From Bacteroidales bacterium (GTDB taxonomy: Bacteria > Bacteroidota > Bacteroidia > Bacteroidales > UBA12077): 7,614 bases of DNA. A program made the position numbers and the translations under genes. The stretch covers positions 1-7,614 of the forward strand of contig JAUVUS010000111.1 of NCBI GenBank assembly GCA_030600865.1, in the 5' to 3' direction. The notes under the pieces are model-generated. The model was not told where the DNA came from and made no database searches. It was given only the letters and a program-made list of their open reading frames with translations. Below are positions 6,676 to 7,614 of the stretch, in pieces. How positions within the stretch are numbered: position 1 is the first letter of the stretch; every line of letters starts with the position of its first letter.

Positions 6676-7614
6676 ATATATTTTTTAATTATTTGTTCTA
6701 ATGCCATTTCAATTCGTTCATCCTGATTATCTCTAAAGCATAAATAAAGAGACAAGGGATCAACAAACTTATCCTTTGTGAGCAAGCTTGGATCATACAA
6801 CCATTCTTCAATGAAAATATTTCCTTCATAGCTATTGATCTTCTTTAAATTAGCTCCTTCAATAAATTTTAAGAAACCAGGTCTAACAGCATAATATTCC
6901 ACAGTTTCATCGTTAAGATCACTATAATGTGCAAGTGCATTTATGTTTGTCTTATATACATTTTCACCGGTTACCCAACCAGTATAATAACTACTTCTTT
7001 TGACAGGACTCATCATCATAGATTCTGTTTCATTCCATAATTCTCTATTATTTTTTTCAAAGCGTAAATACTTTTCTTTAGTACCTTCCAACTTGCAAAT
7101 TCCTGCATTATGAAGAAAATAAGCTGCCCGAGTAATCGTCATAGGATTATAATTCAACTTTTTAGAAATACCTTTAAAATTTATTCCTTCCAAAGATTCA
7201 ACTTGGATATGGTAAAGCAAAAGACACTGCGCTGCACGTTGCATAGTTGTAGGCATAACACTTTTGGCAGTAGCATATTCTTTAAAATCTATTAGCAAAT
7301 GTGGTATGTACATTTGTTTTCCAGGAATTATAAATGGAACTTTCTTTTCCACTAATCTCAAGCGGTTATATGCTTCAATGGGCTCAATTACTGCAATCAC
7401 GATAACATTAAAAGCTTCTTGGGCAAGATCGAGATGCTTTCTAATCTTATCTGCTGTAAATTCATTCTGTACAACCATTAGAATTACATTTCTGTCAAAG
7501 AAGGTTGTCTTTTTAAACTTATAAGTATTAACCATAAAAAATGGCAATCCCTTTAATTTATTAGGGCTTACATCTTTAATTTCAATGTTTACACCTAATG
7601 TTTCTTGTATATAC
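6669..7614 (-). CDS. AbiEi-like winged-helix regulator/antitoxin, 5' end beyond the window
   Basis: The frame stays open to the right edge, so 314 codons are visible and the true start is outside. A TTG at 7547 has no ribosome site, and plausible protein (for example YIQETLGVNIEIKDVSP) continues before it. Counting from that TTG, residues 20-90 form an alpha/beta N-terminal domain ending in a stretch like RLVEKKVPFIIPGKQMYIP. Residues about 100-165 form a winged helix-turn-helix (QRAAQCLLLYHI, then ISKKLNYNPMTITRAAYFL and a KLEG...YLRF wing). The end, FVDPLSLYLCFRDNQDERIE, is typical of MarR-like/AbiEi-like proteins encoded before AbiEii toxins. The expected role is to bind the operon promoter and counter the toxin, and by linkage it may also set restriction-modification gene expression. 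It overlaps the toxin gene by 7 nt. The family call rests on remembered motifs and context. Confidence 0.82.
   Translation of the reverse strand, partial: YIQETLGVNIEIKDVSPNKLKGLPFFMVNTYKFKKTTFFDRNVILMVVQNEFTADKIRKHLDLAQEAFNVIVIAVIEPIEAYNRLRLVEKKVPFIIPGKQMYIPHLLIDFKEYATAKSVMPTTMQRAAQCLLLYHIQVESLEGINFKGISKKLNYNPMTITRAAYFLHNAGICKLEGTKEKYLRFEKNNRELWNETESMMMSPVKRSSYYTGWVTGENVYKTNINALAHYSDLNDETVEYYAVRPGFLKFIEGANLKKINSYEGNIFIEEWLYDPSLLTKDKFVDPLSLYLCFRDNQDERIEMALEQIIKKYIW

Noticed and set aside
7110..7524. Plus-strand frames at 7110-7295 and 7264-7524
   Set aside because: Opposite the AbiEi-like gene, whose frame has coherent domain structure.
7545..7547. TTG as start of the AbiEi-like gene
   Set aside because: The frame continues with plausible protein to the window edge and no ribosome site precedes the TTG, so the gene is treated as cut by the edge.
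1..7614. CRISPR array, tRNA, rRNA or transposase
   Set aside because: No short regularly spaced repeats outside the TPR coding array, no cloverleaf-like sequence and no transposase motif seen on either strand.

Overview
The window is AT-rich, and every supported gene lies on the minus strand. It looks like a Gram-negative bacterium. The two genes nearest the left end encode proteins with clear signal peptides, both of the pattern (A/S)-x-G|Q-T, with glutamine as the predicted first mature residue. That favours Bacteroidota or a relative in the FCB group. Those same genes have strong Shine-Dalgarno sites, which is less typical of Bacteroidota, so the phylum is left open.

Layout from left to right. 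(1) Positions 1-606: the N-terminal 202 residues of an exported TPR-repeat protein, cut by the window edge, with 40-residue repeats that are close copies at DNA level. (2) 607-968: an intergenic stretch holding a GC-richer block that may be gene debris and an imperfect palindrome with ACAAAG-type arms. (3) 969-1982: an exported WD40 beta-propeller protein. (4) 1983-2700: a stretch without an intact gene. It holds a likely promoter for the WD40 gene, AT palindromes, and at 2476-2628 a decayed copy of the last 50 codons of an AbiEii-type nucleotidyltransferase gene. (5) 2701-7614: a compact three-gene defence operon read right to left. It encodes an AbiEi-like winged-helix regulator/antitoxin (5' end off the window), an AbiEii-like nucleotidyltransferase toxin overlapping it by 7 nt, and 24 nt later a 1059-residue single-chain restriction-modification enzyme.

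The restriction-modification enzyme has an N-terminal PD-(D/E)XK nuclease, a gamma-type adenine methylase and a type ISP-like C-terminal specificity region, but no helicase. Modification and cleavage therefore sit in one protein. The linked toxin-antitoxin pair could stabilise the locus or act as a second, abortive layer of defence; this is inference from linkage and family knowledge.

The most informative oddity is that the restriction-modification gene is bracketed by two same-orientation copies of the nucleotidyltransferase 3' end. One is intact upstream and the other is a diverged fragment downstream (33 of 50 residues and 109 of 150 bases identical by my hand alignment). This points to cassette turnover, decay of an older AbiE-like module, or integration at the gene's 3' end. 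The component families are known. What may be new is the arrangement.
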